Assembly: GCF_005765165.1 (NCBI RefSeq)
Contig: NZ_VCIW01000001.1
Span: 310,001-374,000 of the forward strand
Length of the DNA: 64,000 nt
DNA from: Paenibacillus antri
Lineage (GTDB): Bacteria > Bacillota > Bacilli > Paenibacillales > YIM-B00363
Direction of reading: 5' to 3'
The translations under genes were made by a program, and so were the position numbers. Below, one piece after another: positions 8,357 through 17,117 of the stretch. The notes under the pieces were generated by a model. It made no database searches. It was not told the DNA's origin and saw nothing but the letters and a program-made list of their open reading frames with translations. Each line of letters starts with the position of its first letter. Position 1 is the first letter of the stretch.

Positions 8357-9514
8357 TTATATCACCCGTCCTTCTTTATGAAGCCAACGATAGAGCACGA
8401 CGCCCGCCGCGGCGCAGCCCAGCGCGCTGAGGCCGATGAGCGAATAACCGGCGCGATAGCCGAGGGCGTCGGTCGCGGCGCCGATCAAGAAGTTCCCGAC
8501 GATGCCGAGAATGCCGATCGTCGTCACCGTGAACGTGATCGCGGCGTCCGTTCCGTGCGGGTACCGCTTCGCGAGGAACGCCATCACCGTCGGGTAGACC
8601 GGAGCGATGCCCGCGCCGGCGAGCGCCAGCAGCGCCGCCCCCGGCTCGCCGAGCAGGATGCCGGCGCAGGTGCACGCGCCGGAGAAGCCGGCGAACAGGA
8701 CGATCGATTTCACGAAGCCGAACCGGTCCGTCAGCGGGCCGAGCACGAGACGCGCGATCGTGAAGCAGAAGAAGAACGCCGAGAGCATGCCGGAAGCGCG
8801 CACGGTGTCCCAGCCGTACGATTTCTCGAGGAAGTTGACGAGCCAGCCGCCGACCGCGAGCTCCGCCGTCACGCCGAAGGCGAGCAGCACGACGACGCAC
8901 CACGCGACCTTGTCTCGCATAAAGCTCCGCCACGTAACGCGTGCTTCCGCCTGAGCCGCGGACTCCTTCGGGAACTTCGCGAGCAGCGCGGGCAGCATCG
9001 GCAGCGCGCAAGTCAGCAGCAAGACGGTGTACATGCCGCGCCAACCGAGCGCCTCGCCGCCGACGCTCCAAGCCATCATGCCGGTCGCCGCGAGCGGCGC
9101 CCCCGTCGAGCTGAGGCCGTAGAAGAAATGCGAGAGGTTCATCATGAACCCCGTGTTTTTCGTGAATAAGCGGGCGCTCAGCACCGCCAACGCGATCTCG
9201 AGCAGCCCGTTCCATACGTAAAAGAAGAAAAACGCCCCGGCGAACGGCACGAACCCTTGCGCCGAACCGATCAGCCAGCCGGACGCGGCCATAAAGCCGA
9301 ACGTCAGCAGGCAGGCGGTCCGCAGGCCGATCGTCTGCACGACGCGCCCCGCGAACGAGCAGGCGAGCAGGAAGCCGAGCGAGTTAAATGCGAGCAGAAG
9401 GCCCAGTTGCCACTCCTCGAGGCGGAAATCCTCTTGCATGCGGGGCAGCGCGGGCCCTTTCATATTTTCCGAAATTCCGAAAATCAAATAACCGACGAAG
9501 ACGACGGCGAGCAA
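8357..9514 (-). CDS. MFS transporter
   Basis: A 385-residue major facilitator with about 12 hydrophobic segments. It resembles the fucose/glucose-permease-like branch: 'GPALPRMQEDF' after TM1, then 'FFLGRVVQTIG'-type loops ('FAGRVVQTIGLRTACL') and the mid-protein cytoplasmic loop rich in Glu/Ala before TM7. The second half has 'RLVLGPLTDRFG', the repeat of the MFS loop 2-3 motif. The substrate is unknown. The start is a TTG at 9514 with AGGA 11 bases upstream, which is weak; the frame stays open about 100 bases further upstream ('QLTRNYYLLL' continues the first helix), so the true start may be a few codons earlier. It is the first gene of a leftward trio. Confidence 0.82.
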   Translation of the reverse strand: MLAVVFVGYLIFGISENMKGPALPRMQEDFRLEEWQLGLLLAFNSLGFLLACSFAGRVVQTIGLRTACLLTFGFMAASGWLIGSAQGFVPFAGAFFFFYVWNGLLEIALAVLSARLFTKNTGFMMNLSHFFYGLSSTGAPLAATGMMAWSVGGEALGWRGMYTVLLLTCALPMLPALLAKFPKESAAQAEARVTWRSFMRDKVAWCVVVLLAFGVTAELAVGGWLVNFLEKSYGWDTVRASGMLSAFFFCFTIARLVLGPLTDRFGFVKSIVLFAGFSGACTCAGILLGEPGAALLALAGAGIAPVYPTVMAFLAKRYPHGTDAAITFTVTTIGILGIVGNFLIGAATDALGYRAGYSLIGLSALGCAAAGVVLYRWLHKEGRVI

Positions 9515-9688
9515 TAAATAATAATTCCTAGTCAGCTGCTCTGGCGATGATTGCGACTGTTGCAGAACGATTCCCCATTCCTAAGTACATTCTTCTTCAC
9601 TATATAAGAAAACGGGGACCGCTTCAAAAAACTATGCTATGCTTGCAAGGAGATCTTCCCTTCGATCTTAGGGGGGAGGTCGCCTGCC

Positions 9689-9886
9689 ATGGCCGATCGA
9701 AAACGACTCGAACATCTGCAAAAAAGAGCTCTAGAGTTAACCGCAGCGCAACAACATGCAGTCCATCTGCTTATTAGCAATCGACGAAAGTTAAGAAACA
9801 ACAGAGCATTGCTAAATGAAAATCTACTGTTTCTAAGAAACCTGAAGAACGAGTTGAATCATATTCGAAAAAATAAGCCGGAATAA
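9689..9886 (+). CDS. Small basic helical protein, unknown function
   Basis: A 65-residue protein, predicted almost entirely helical, with repeated Leu and basic residues ('LQKRALELTAAQQHAVHLL', 'RNNRALLNENLLFLRN') and the look of a short coiled coil. It has no signal peptide and no Cys. A strong ribosome site GGGGGGAGGTCGCCTGCC precedes the ATG, and a good terminator follows at 9920-9964, which together support a real gene. Base composition is AT-richer than the flanking genes. I do not recognise the family. It is transcribed away from the MFS gene, with about 170 bp of shared upstream region containing TATATAAG. Confidence 0.6.
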   Translation: MADRKRLEHLQKRALELTAAQQHAVHLLISNRRKLRNNRALLNENLLFLRNLKNELNHIRKNKPE

Positions 9887-9919
9887 AGCCTTCCCGCCCT
9901 CTCCCCGCAAACGCAAATC

Positions 9920-9964
9920 AGCCCCGTTCGAGATCGCTACGGCGTCTCCAACGGGGCTACTTTT
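9920..9964 (+). terminator. Rho-independent terminator after the small helical gene
   Basis: AGCCCCGTT and AACGGGGCT form the outer stem, with GAGA/TCTC extending it inside, followed by ACTTTT. It lies 34 bp after the stop at 9886. Confidence 0.8.
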
Positions 9965-9989
9965 CGCACTCGCTATTCACTTGTATTCG

Positions 9990-10157
9990 TCAACCCTCCG
10001 ATACATGCACCGCATGCACATTTTCCCGATCGACTTCACGCATGCTTGGCATGAACCCACGCGCTAACATACGTTCCAGATTCCGTACGTTTCGACTTCC
10101 TTCGTATACCCGCATGCCGGGAGGCGTGCTGACATGCTTCGCCTAACGCTGCGTCAT
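9990..10157 (-). pseudogene. Small ORF with in-frame TAG at codon 5 (probable decayed gene)
   Basis: An ATG at 10157 has AGGGAG 9 bases upstream. It reads MTQR, then TAG (10145-10143), then continues in the same frame for 50 codons to TGA at 9990. The downstream reading has protein-like composition: 'TPPGMRVYEGSRNVRNLERM' followed by 'MPSMREVDRENVHAV'. The combination of a good ribosome site, a short start peptide and a coherent frame after the stop suggests a gene broken by one nonsense change, or a deliberate readthrough. An internal ATG 15 codons in has no ribosome site. I do not recognise the product. It lies beside another small fragment at 10210-10344 on the same strand. Confidence 0.4.
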
Positions 10158-10209
10158 CGGATGATTCTCCCTTCGTCAAGGATGGTATATTAATCAGTTC
10201 AGGCGTTCG

Positions 10210-10344
10210 TCATTCGGTCGGATCCGCTGCGACGCAAGTCGTGCAATAACGTCCGCTGCGTTCATCCGGGTTCATCGCCTGAAGCTGAGTAATATCGATT
10301 CGGAGAGCCGAGAGGTTTGCGGCCGGCGGCTTGTCCGTTTCATG
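10210..10344 (-). pseudogene. Fragment of a small CxxC protein without a usable start
   Basis: An open frame of 44 codons ends at TGA (10212-10210). Its C-terminus 'ITQLQAMNPDERSGRYC' followed by TTCVAADPTE contains a CxxC pair and looks like real protein. The frame is closed by TAA at 10350 and contains no ATG before the protein-like part. An ATG with a TATGAT box just upstream exists one base out of frame (ATGAAACGGACAAG), so a single-base indel near the start is likely. With the nonsense-broken ORF at 9990-10157, 52 bp further along the same strand, it appears to be the remains of a two-gene unit. No family recognised. From 10345 to 10614 I see only the promoter region of the next gene. 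Confidence 0.35.
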
Positions 10345-10614
10345 TCTTTATCATACGCCCGCCGGTAAGTTATGTAAATATTCAGATAATTCAGTTATAT
10401 TGGGAAAATGCCCTCTTTTCTCCCGTTCGCTCGGAATTGGTCCCCCGCACGCATGATTGCGCGTTTTTCGAATCCGCACAACGGTGCCCGACTGCCTGTG
10501 ACAAAGCTCACTAGAACAGCAACTTTTAGTGTGAATCGAGCAACTTTACCTCTTTATGAAACCGATATCATCCGGTAAAATCAAGATATATCAACGTTAT
10601 GGAGGTCGATCGGC

Positions 10615-11418
10615 ATGAAACTTCACGGATTAACGGAGGAGCAATATATCGCGTGGAACCGGGACGGATATTTGGTGCTGGACGGCTTCTTGTCCCCGGA
10701 AGAGGTCGACCGCTACAACGCCGAGACCGACGATGCGTTCGAGCGCTGGCGGTCGAACGGCGGGGGCAATCCGGAGCACGGCCAGCTGAATCATGTCGAG
10801 CAAATTTGCGGCATTATCGACTACGGCGACGCTTTCCTTGAGCTGATGGAGCATCCGAAGATGATGGCCGTCATGCGCGACGTCATCGGCGACCGGTTCG
10901 TCATGATCGACAACGACGCGATGCTGAAGCCGCCGAAACGCGAAGCGCATACGAATTGGCACCGCGATACGGGCAATAAGCTGTTCGTGAACGAACGGGA
11001 AATTCCGTTCATGGTGAAGGTGTTTTATTTCTTGTCCGACGTCGCGGACGACGGCGGCTGCCTCGCCTTCCTGCCCGGCAGCAACCATCTGCCGAACGAA
11101 CGGCTGCCGAGGGTCGAGAAGCAGGAAGATATGCCGGGGCACGTCCGGATGACGGTGAAGAAGGGGACGGCCGTGCTGTTCAACGGGTACACGTATCACT
11201 CCGCGCTCAACAACTATTCGGACACGACGCGCCGCTCGCTCATCTACAACTACGGAGCGTCCTTCGTCCGCACGTGGCCGGGGTACGAGGCAAGCGAGGA
11301 GCTGCGAGCCAAGGCGACGACGAATCTTCGGAAAATGCTGCTCGGCGTCACCCCTTGGGTCGCCGATCCGAAAGCGTTCGAGGAACGACCGGAGCCGGTT
11401 CCGGCCGCCAAGCCGTGA
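10615..11418 (+). CDS. Phytanoyl-CoA dioxygenase (PhyH)-family Fe(II)/2-oxoglutarate oxygenase
   Basis: A 267-residue non-haem iron oxygenase of the PhyH superfamily. The iron ligands are visible: His and Asp in 'TNWHRDTGN' near residue 120 and the distal His in 'YTYHSALNNYS' near 200, followed by 'TRRSLIYNY', whose Arg would bind the 2-oxoglutarate carboxylate. It is a soluble cytoplasmic enzyme; the substrate is unknown and, in bacteria of this kind, usually not phytanoyl-CoA. The start ATG has ATGGAGGTCGATCGGC in front. A possible promoter is TTTATG, 17 bp, TAAAAT at about 10553-10581. It overlaps the next gene by GTGA, so the AraC regulator is co-translated. Confidence 0.87.
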   Translation: MKLHGLTEEQYIAWNRDGYLVLDGFLSPEEVDRYNAETDDAFERWRSNGGGNPEHGQLNHVEQICGIIDYGDAFLELMEHPKMMAVMRDVIGDRFVMIDNDAMLKPPKREAHTNWHRDTGNKLFVNEREIPFMVKVFYFLSDVADDGGCLAFLPGSNHLPNERLPRVEKQEDMPGHVRMTVKKGTAVLFNGYTYHSALNNYSDTTRRSLIYNYGASFVRTWPGYEASEELRAKATTNLRKMLLGVTPWVADPKAFEERPEPVPAAKP

Positions 11419-12278
11419 TTCCGTCCGGCAACGTCCAGTACATCGCCTCGCCGAGCGGGTTCGCCCGCTCGAGGCTATACTTCGCCCTCATCGGCGGCGT
11501 CGAACAGACGGCGCCGACGTTCGCGTTGGAGAGAGACCGCTACCACGCGTTCGAGATGATCTACATTACGAAGGGGCGCGGGTCGTTCCGGTACGGCGAG
11601 ACGGAATACGAGCTGGGACCGGGCGACGGCGTCGTCTACGACATGCGGCTGCCGCATGCGTTCCGCGCCGATCCGAGCGATCCGTACGAGATGCGCTACG
11701 TCGTCTTCCAAGGAACGGATCTCGATAAGCAGTGGGGAGCGTGGTTCGAGGCGCCCTGCGTGGCGCTGCCCGCCGGAGGGGAGAAGGAGCCGCGGTACGC
11801 GGCGCTGCTGCTGCTCGTGCTGGAGGAGATGGCGCGAGGCGCGCTCGAGCGAGAGCCGTACGTCTCCGGCCTGCTCTACGAGCTGCTGATGGAGGCGCTC
11901 TCGGCGGACCGGACGGCTCCCGCCGAGCGCGGCGCCGCGGCGCCGCCTGCGCTCGACAGCGGGCGGCGTTACTTGGAGGAGCGGTACGCGGAAGCGGACG
12001 CCGACATTCACGGCGCCGCTCGGGTGGCGGGGCTCAGTTATTATCATTTCATCCGCCAGTTCAAGCGGTATTACGGCTCGTCGCCGAAGGAATTTCTAAC
12101 GAAAATTCGGCTCGGCCACGCGAAGCGCGCGCTGCTGCATACCGACCTGTCCGTCGCCGAGGCGGCGGAGGCGGCCGGCTTCGGCAGCTACAACGCGTTC
12201 CTGCACACCTTCCTGCAGCACGAGGGCTGTTCGCCGACGTTTTATCGGAAGGCTTGGCGCCGGCCGCCGGCGGAATAA
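11415..12278 (+). CDS. AraC-family transcriptional regulator with cupin sensor
   Basis: A 287-residue regulator. The N-terminal half is an AraC-type cupin ('FEMIYITKGRGSFRYGETEY', 'LGPGDGVVYDMRLPHAF'). The C-terminal 100 residues hold two helix-turn-helix motifs: 'IHGAARVAGLSYYHFIRQFK' and 'LSVAEAAEAAGFGSYNAFLH', ending with the family signature 'GCSPTFYRK'. The GTG at 11415 overlaps the stop of the dioxygenase gene (GTGA), and the sequence upstream in this frame is the other gene, so this is the start. It probably controls its own small operon in response to a small ligand bound by the cupin. Its stop is one base from the stop of the convergent SDR gene, and no terminator fits between them. 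Confidence 0.88.
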   Translation: MIPSGNVQYIASPSGFARSRLYFALIGGVEQTAPTFALERDRYHAFEMIYITKGRGSFRYGETEYELGPGDGVVYDMRLPHAFRADPSDPYEMRYVVFQGTDLDKQWGAWFEAPCVALPAGGEKEPRYAALLLLVLEEMARGALEREPYVSGLLYELLMEALSADRTAPAERGAAAPPALDSGRRYLEERYAEADADIHGAARVAGLSYYHFIRQFKRYYGSSPKEFLTKIRLGHAKRALLHTDLSVAEAAEAAGFGSYNAFLHTFLQHEGCSPTFYRKAWRRPPAE

Positions 12279-12279
12279 G

Positions 12280-13062
12280 CTAGAACGTCACCGACAGCCC
12301 GCCGTCGACGGGAATCGTCGCGCCGCAAATATACGACGCGTCCTCGGACGCAAGGAACGCTACGACGGATGCGATTTCTTCGGGTCCCCCGGCTCTCGCT
12401 TGGGGGATTTTGCGTCTTTCGACGTAGATGTCCTTGAACCATTCCGTGTCGAGCTCGTTCTCGCCGTCGACGATCGACATCGGCGTGTCGACAAAGCCGG
12501 GATTGACCGCGTTCACGCGAATGCCGTGCGAGGCGAGCTCGACGGCCGTGCAGCGCGTCAGCTGATCGGTTGCGCCCTTCGCCGCGTTATAGTGGCTCGA
12601 CAGCGGCAGCGCCCGGTACGCGTTGATCGACGACACGTTCACGATCGCGCCGCCGAAGCCGCGCTCGATCATATGTCGCGCGACGGTACGCGTGCAGCAA
12701 TACGTGCCGAAGGCGATGACGTCGAACACCGGCTTCCACTCCGACGTCTCCGCTTGTACGAAGTCGACCGACGTCGACATCGCCGCGTTGTTGACGAGCA
12801 CGTCGACGCCGCCGAAGGCGTCGACGACCGAGCCGATGCAGCGGACGACGTCCTCCTCCTTCGACACGTCGCCCTGCACGAACATCGCCCGGCCGCCGGG
12901 CGCGCGGGCGCGCAGCTCCGCGATCGCCTTCTCGAGCGCGTCCGCGCGGCGTCCCATGATCGCGACCGCCGCGCCCTCCTCCATAAACCGCAGGGCGGTC
13001 GCGAACCCGATCCCGGTCGCCCCGCCCGTGACGAATACGGACTTTCCTTCGAATCGCTTCAT
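12280..13062 (-). CDS. SDR-family oxidoreductase (last gene of carbohydrate operon)
   Basis: A 260-residue classical short-chain dehydrogenase. The cofactor motif 'TGGATGIG' is near residue 13, 'VNNAAMST' follows the fourth strand, the catalytic Ser is in 'NVSSINAY' and Tyr/Lys are in 'SSHYNAAKG'. All catalytic residues are present. 'MGRRADALEK' after the second strand favours NADP(H). The ATG at 13062 overlaps the mutarotase-like gene (ATGA). It is the distal gene of a leftward run beginning at 21412, so it likely oxidises a sugar or sugar acid, for example a sugar to a lactone, supplying the enolase-family dehydratase at the head of the operon. That substrate assignment is inference. Confidence 0.87.
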   Translation of the reverse strand: MKRFEGKSVFVTGGATGIGFATALRFMEEGAAVAIMGRRADALEKAIAELRARAPGGRAMFVQGDVSKEEDVVRCIGSVVDAFGGVDVLVNNAAMSTSVDFVQAETSEWKPVFDVIAFGTYCCTRTVARHMIERGFGGAIVNVSSINAYRALPLSSHYNAAKGATDQLTRCTAVELASHGIRVNAVNPGFVDTPMSIVDGENELDTEWFKDIYVERRKIPQARAGGPEEIASVVAFLASEDASYICGATIPVDGGLSVTF

Positions 13063-14069
13063 TCCTTCGCTTCCCCCTCTACGTTGCCTTCGAGATCGAT
13101 GCCGCTTACGGCCTTCATTCCCGCGTATACGACCGCCGTCACGTCCGTCGCGAACGTCTCCCCCGGAGCCAAGGTCCGGTGCGTGCCCGCCGCCGCGCCG
13201 TCCGCGACCGAGATCGGATATCCGGTGCACGGCTCCAGCACGACGGTGGACAGGCCGCGCCAGCCGCCGTACGTCGCGAACAGCCAACACGAACGGAACG
13301 CCTCCGGATCGAAGGCGAGGCCGAGGCCGACGCCGGACGCGGTGTCCGTGTACGCGCACCAGCCCCCGTTCAGCTCCGTCAAATATTGAAACTCGTTGAC
13401 GCCGGACGAGGCCGGCAAGCAGCGCCGCATATCGTGCCGAACGCCGTCTTCTCCCGTCGCGAACGGCCAGGCGTACGACGCGCCCGTCTTCCCGGTGCGC
13501 GGCGGGCCGAAGTCTTCGATGTACGCGTCCCGCGCGCCGACGTCGATCCGCCCATACTCGTCGGCCTTCACCGCCGCATGCAGCTTCCATAAATACGGCA
13601 GCTCGACGCGGCCGAGATTCGTCAGCCGGTGCGAGAAGCGAAGCTTCGCTTCGCCCGCCGCCAGACGGATCGTCTTCTCCATCCGGCAAGCCGATACCGG
13701 CGTCTCCACCCAGAGCTTCACCGACGCTTCGCCCTCGTCTCGCCGAACCTCGAACTCCCAAGGCAGCGACCAGATCTCGCCGTGATCGGGCATCGCTTCG
13801 CCGCCGAGCGTCTCGGGCACGTCGTTCGGGAACAATTCGTCCCAGCCGCCGAAGAAGTGATCGTCGTACGACGCCCCGAACCCGATCGGCCGCGGCGCGA
13901 TGCGCGGATGCTGCCACAGGAGGTCCTTGCCTGTCGGCTTGTGCGTAATTTGCCAAATTTTCGCCCCGAGCCCCGGCAGAAGAACGACCTTCAGCAGATC
14001 GTTCTCCAAGATGACGGCCTGGAAGCCGCGATACGACCAATCCGTCGATACCGTCGCCGCCCCGCTCAT
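13059..14069 (-). CDS. Aldose 1-epimerase-like (galactose mutarotase fold) protein
   Basis: A 336-residue protein of the galactose-mutarotase-like beta-supersandwich fold. The N-terminus 'AVILENDLLKVVLLPGLGAK' is the typical opening of this group (DUF5107/DUF4432-like members), and 'GGWDELFPND' and 'PDHGEIWSLPW' contribute the substrate pocket. It lacks the full GalM pattern of the gene at 4190, so it is a divergent relative, probably specific for the operon's sugar. The ATG at 14069 overlaps the previous stop (ATGA) and is in turn overlapped by the SDR. Anomer interconversion before oxidation by the neighbouring dehydrogenases is a plausible role. Confidence 0.75.
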   Translation of the reverse strand: MSGAATVSTDWSYRGFQAVILENDLLKVVLLPGLGAKIWQITHKPTGKDLLWQHPRIAPRPIGFGASYDDHFFGGWDELFPNDVPETLGGEAMPDHGEIWSLPWEFEVRRDEGEASVKLWVETPVSACRMEKTIRLAAGEAKLRFSHRLTNLGRVELPYLWKLHAAVKADEYGRIDVGARDAYIEDFGPPRTGKTGASYAWPFATGEDGVRHDMRRCLPASSGVNEFQYLTELNGGWCAYTDTASGVGLGLAFDPEAFRSCWLFATYGGWRGLSTVVLEPCTGYPISVADGAAAGTHRTLAPGETFATDVTAVVYAGMKAVSGIDLEGNVEGEAKE

Positions 14070-15109
14070 TCCGCCGCCTCCTCCGATACCGTCAACAGCA
14101 CCTTCGACACGGCGCCGGGATCGTTCAGCAGCCGTTCGTACCACGCCGCTCCGTCCGCGAGCGGCGCCTTCGCGAGGCCGGATGCGAGGCCGGCCTTCCC
14201 GGACGCGAGCCAGTCGAGCGCCGTCTCGAAGTGCGACACCCCGTACGCGAACGAGCCGACCGCGCGGATTTCATTGCGCACCATATGGTTGACCGGCAGC
14301 GAGGAATCCGCTTCGTGCAGCCCGACGAAGACGACCGCCCCGCCCGGCATGGCCGCGTGAACGCAGGCGCAACGCGTCGCGCCGGCGCCGACCGCGTCGA
14401 TCGCGACTGAGACCCCCGCGCCGTCCGTCAACGCCTTCACCGCTTCTACCGTATCGATCTCGCGCGGGTTGATCGTCTCGGCGCCGAAGGATCGCGCGAA
14501 CGCAAGCCGCTCGGCGTTCGTGTCGGCGACGAGGATGCGCCGCGCGCCGCGAATCTTCAGCGCCTGCAGCGTGAAGATGCCGATCGGGCCCATGCCGACG
14601 ACGAGCGCGTCCGTCTCCGGCGCGACGCCGCCGAGGTCGACGGCGCGCGCGGCGCAGGCGATCGGCTCGGCGAGCGCGCCTTGCTCGAGCGTCACATGAT
14701 CCGGCAGCGCGTACACGTTCCGGGCCGGTACCGCGACGTACGTCGCGTTGCTGCCGGGCAGCGCCGCGCTCAGCAGCTTGCGGTCCAAGCAAAGCTGCTC
14801 CTTCCCGGCGGCGCAATACCGGCAGGCGCCGCACGAGACGAGCGGATTCGCCGTCACGCGCGTTCCGACGGCAAGCGTCGGCCGAATCGCGGAAGCCCGA
14901 TCGCCGAGCGCCGCCACGCGTCCGGAAAACTCGTGGCCGAAAATGAGCGGCGGCTTCCGCAAACTGTTTTTCCCGAGATACCCGCTCAACTCCGAGCCGC
15001 AAATGCCCGAGTACGCCACCTCGACCAACACTTCGTCGGCTCCGATCGACGGAACGTCCACCTCGCGAAGCGTCATGACGCGAGGGCCTTCGTATACAAG
15101 CGCGATCAT
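14066..15109 (-). CDS. Zinc-type medium-chain dehydrogenase
   Basis: A 347-residue MDR-superfamily dehydrogenase of the sorbitol/threonine dehydrogenase type. The catalytic zinc ligands are in 'YSGICGSELSG' (Cys near 37) and 'FGHEFSGRV' (His-Glu near 60). The structural-zinc cysteines are in 'SCGACRYCAAGKEQLC', all four present. The Rossmann motif is 'VVGMGPIGIF', followed by an Asp ('VADTNAER'), which favours NAD over NADP. The ATG at 15109 overlaps the GH36 stop (ATGA). In this operon it likely oxidises a hydroxyl of the released sugar or a derived sugar acid. The exact substrate is not visible in the sequence. Confidence 0.88.
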   Translation of the reverse strand: MIALVYEGPRVMTLREVDVPSIGADEVLVEVAYSGICGSELSGYLGKNSLRKPPLIFGHEFSGRVAALGDRASAIRPTLAVGTRVTANPLVSCGACRYCAAGKEQLCLDRKLLSAALPGSNATYVAVPARNVYALPDHVTLEQGALAEPIACAARAVDLGGVAPETDALVVGMGPIGIFTLQALKIRGARRILVADTNAERLAFARSFGAETINPREIDTVEAVKALTDGAGVSVAIDAVGAGATRCACVHAAMPGGAVVFVGLHEADSSLPVNHMVRNEIRAVGSFAYGVSHFETALDWLASGKAGLASGLAKAPLADGAAWYERLLNDPGAVSKVLLTVSEEAAE

Positions 15110-17079
15110 CCTTCGACGGCCTCCTTCCGAATGCGCACCAAGGCGCTCTCTTCCTCCCTCAGGGCGAACGTCAGCCCTTCCTCCATCATCTCCGCGCCGG
15201 TGCGAATCGCCGGCTCGCCGCCGTCCAGCGGCGACACCGCGTATCGCGCCGAAGCGTCCAAGGCGCGAAGGTCGAACGAACGCGACTTCCTCCCTTGCGG
15301 ACCGTGCAGCCGGAACGCGAACAGCAGATGCTCCTCCCCGCCCGGCATCGCGTATTGGAACGCGGCCCACCGCTCGCCGCGGGCGAACCGCTTCGGCTGA
15401 TCCGTCAGCCGGTAGACGTCGGCGCTCCGCACGAAATCCGCGACGACGTCCCGATACGTCTGAATATGATACGCGAACCGCTCCGCCACCCAGTCGGGCA
15501 GGTCGGGCAGCTTCTGCGAGAAGCCGAACCCGCCGAGCATCGAAATATGCGTGTAGTAATCGAGCTTCTCCCGCGTCAACGCCGGATCGCGGGGGTCGAA
15601 CTTCTGGTAGCGGTGCTCGCCGAGCCAATCGCAGTACCCCCAATGCAGGCAGGCGTTCGGCGCGAGCATCGTCGTCGCGCCCCAGAACAGCTGCAGGTCG
15701 TGCTCCGGCCAGTCCGGATCGCTCAGGAACGTCGCGTGCGTCTGCCGCATCAGCCCGAGGTCGATGCGCAGCCCCCCCGACGAGCAGCTCTCCAGCAGCA
15801 CGCGCGGATGCTTCGCCCGCACCCGCTCGAGCAGCCGGTAATACGCGGCGATATGCTCGAACAAGCCGTCGCCGCCGCCATGCCCATGATCCGTGCGATT
15901 GCAGCCCGCCCCCGGATCCAAGTTATAGTCCAACTTGATCCAGTCGCAGTTATGTTCCGTAATGATCCGGTCGAGCGTCTCGAACGCCCACTCCGCCGCG
16001 GCCGGGTTCGCGAAGCAGACGTAGCCGAGCGGCTCCCCGTCCCGCAGCGCGACGAAGTCCGGCCGCGAACGCGCCAGCTCCGCATGCCGCCCGAGCGCCT
16101 CGATCTCGCACCAGAGGCCGAACTTCATCCCGCGCTCATGGCAAGCGTCGGACAAGACGCGCAGCCCGTTCGGGAATCGGATCGTATTGACGAGATCCCA
16201 GTCGCCCCGATAGTCGTACCAATGCGTATCCGGATCGGTCGGACCGAACCAGCCGGCGTCGAGCGTGCAGACGTCGATCCCCATCGCCGCCGCCTTCTCC
16301 ACATTCGCTAGGAACACTTCTTCGTTAATCGCCTTATCCTCGTAGCTCCACCAATGGTTCCACTCGGCGGGAAGCGAAGCCGACAGCTCGTTGCGCGGAT
16401 ACCAGTATTCCCGTCCGACGCGAGCGTACTGGATCGAGACGTCGTTCAAATCCCCGGTATCCGCGGATGCGACGACGACGCCCGGACTCTCCATCGACTC
16501 GCCGGGCGCGAGCTCCTTCCAGAACTCCCAATCGTTCAACCCGCCGGTCAGCAGCATCGCGCCGTCGCCCTTCGGCGCGAGCGTCAGCGCCCAGTTGCCG
16601 GACCACATGACCGACGCGGTCACGATGAGGCCGCTCGCGCGGTCGAAGAGGGCGACCCACGGATGGACGTCCGCGGAAGAGCGCCCCTTGCGCGTCTCCA
16701 GGCGGAACGGCTGCCCGTGCGGCGGCAGCGTCCGGAGCACGTTCTCGAACTCCATGCCCCAGCCGCTCGTATAGTGCATCGTCTCGTAATCGCGGACCGG
16801 CAGCTCGAGCGCGATCGTGTCGATCGCCTCGATCCTCGCCGCCCGCGTTCCTTCGTTCCTTACGATCAGCCGCTGCTCCGCCAGATTCGTCCCGTCGTAC
16901 CGGATCGTGCGGCGCTCCACCTGCACGCCGGTCGCGTCGTCGACGAAGAAGGCCGCGTCGACGACGCGGCCTCCTTCCTTCGTCTGGCGCGAGCCGGTCA
17001 ACGACATGCCCTGCGCCGCCGGGCTCCGGTACGAGCCGTCGATGCGCAGCGCGAAGCCGATATCGTTCGTCTTGACCAT
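15106..17079 (-). CDS. GH36-family alpha-galactosidase-like glycosidase
   Basis: A 657-residue clan GH-D glycosidase. The TIM-barrel contains 'CTLDAGWFG', 'GLWCEIEALG' and the nucleophile strand 'WIKLDYNLDPG' (Asp near residue 383), then 'LLESCSSGGLRIDLG' and 'FLSDPDWPEHD', whose Asp is the expected acid/base. The order matches GH36, and the N-terminal beta-domain is present. There is no signal peptide, so it would act on an imported oligosaccharide. It starts at the ATG at 17079 after GGAGAGGGG. It lies between the ABC importer genes and three redox/epimerase genes. Activity on an alpha-galactoside is the default guess, but GH36 also includes alpha-N-acetylgalactosaminidases and transferases. 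Confidence 0.87.
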   Translation of the reverse strand: MVKTNDIGFALRIDGSYRSPAAQGMSLTGSRQTKEGGRVVDAAFFVDDATGVQVERRTIRYDGTNLAEQRLIVRNEGTRAARIEAIDTIALELPVRDYETMHYTSGWGMEFENVLRTLPPHGQPFRLETRKGRSSADVHPWVALFDRASGLIVTASVMWSGNWALTLAPKGDGAMLLTGGLNDWEFWKELAPGESMESPGVVVASADTGDLNDVSIQYARVGREYWYPRNELSASLPAEWNHWWSYEDKAINEEVFLANVEKAAAMGIDVCTLDAGWFGPTDPDTHWYDYRGDWDLVNTIRFPNGLRVLSDACHERGMKFGLWCEIEALGRHAELARSRPDFVALRDGEPLGYVCFANPAAAEWAFETLDRIITEHNCDWIKLDYNLDPGAGCNRTDHGHGGGDGLFEHIAAYYRLLERVRAKHPRVLLESCSSGGLRIDLGLMRQTHATFLSDPDWPEHDLQLFWGATTMLAPNACLHWGYCDWLGEHRYQKFDPRDPALTREKLDYYTHISMLGGFGFSQKLPDLPDWVAERFAYHIQTYRDVVADFVRSADVYRLTDQPKRFARGERWAAFQYAMPGGEEHLLFAFRLHGPQGRKSRSFDLRALDASARYAVSPLDGGEPAIRTGAEMMEEGLTFALREEESALVRIRKEAVEG

Positions 17080-17117
17080 GCGCGCAAACCCCTCTCCGTG
17101 CTGTAGTTCTTACAACC

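Noticed and set aside
10317-10514. 65-codon plus-strand frame before the dioxygenase gene
   Set aside because: No ribosome site, odd composition, and it overlaps the better-supported minus-strand fragment.
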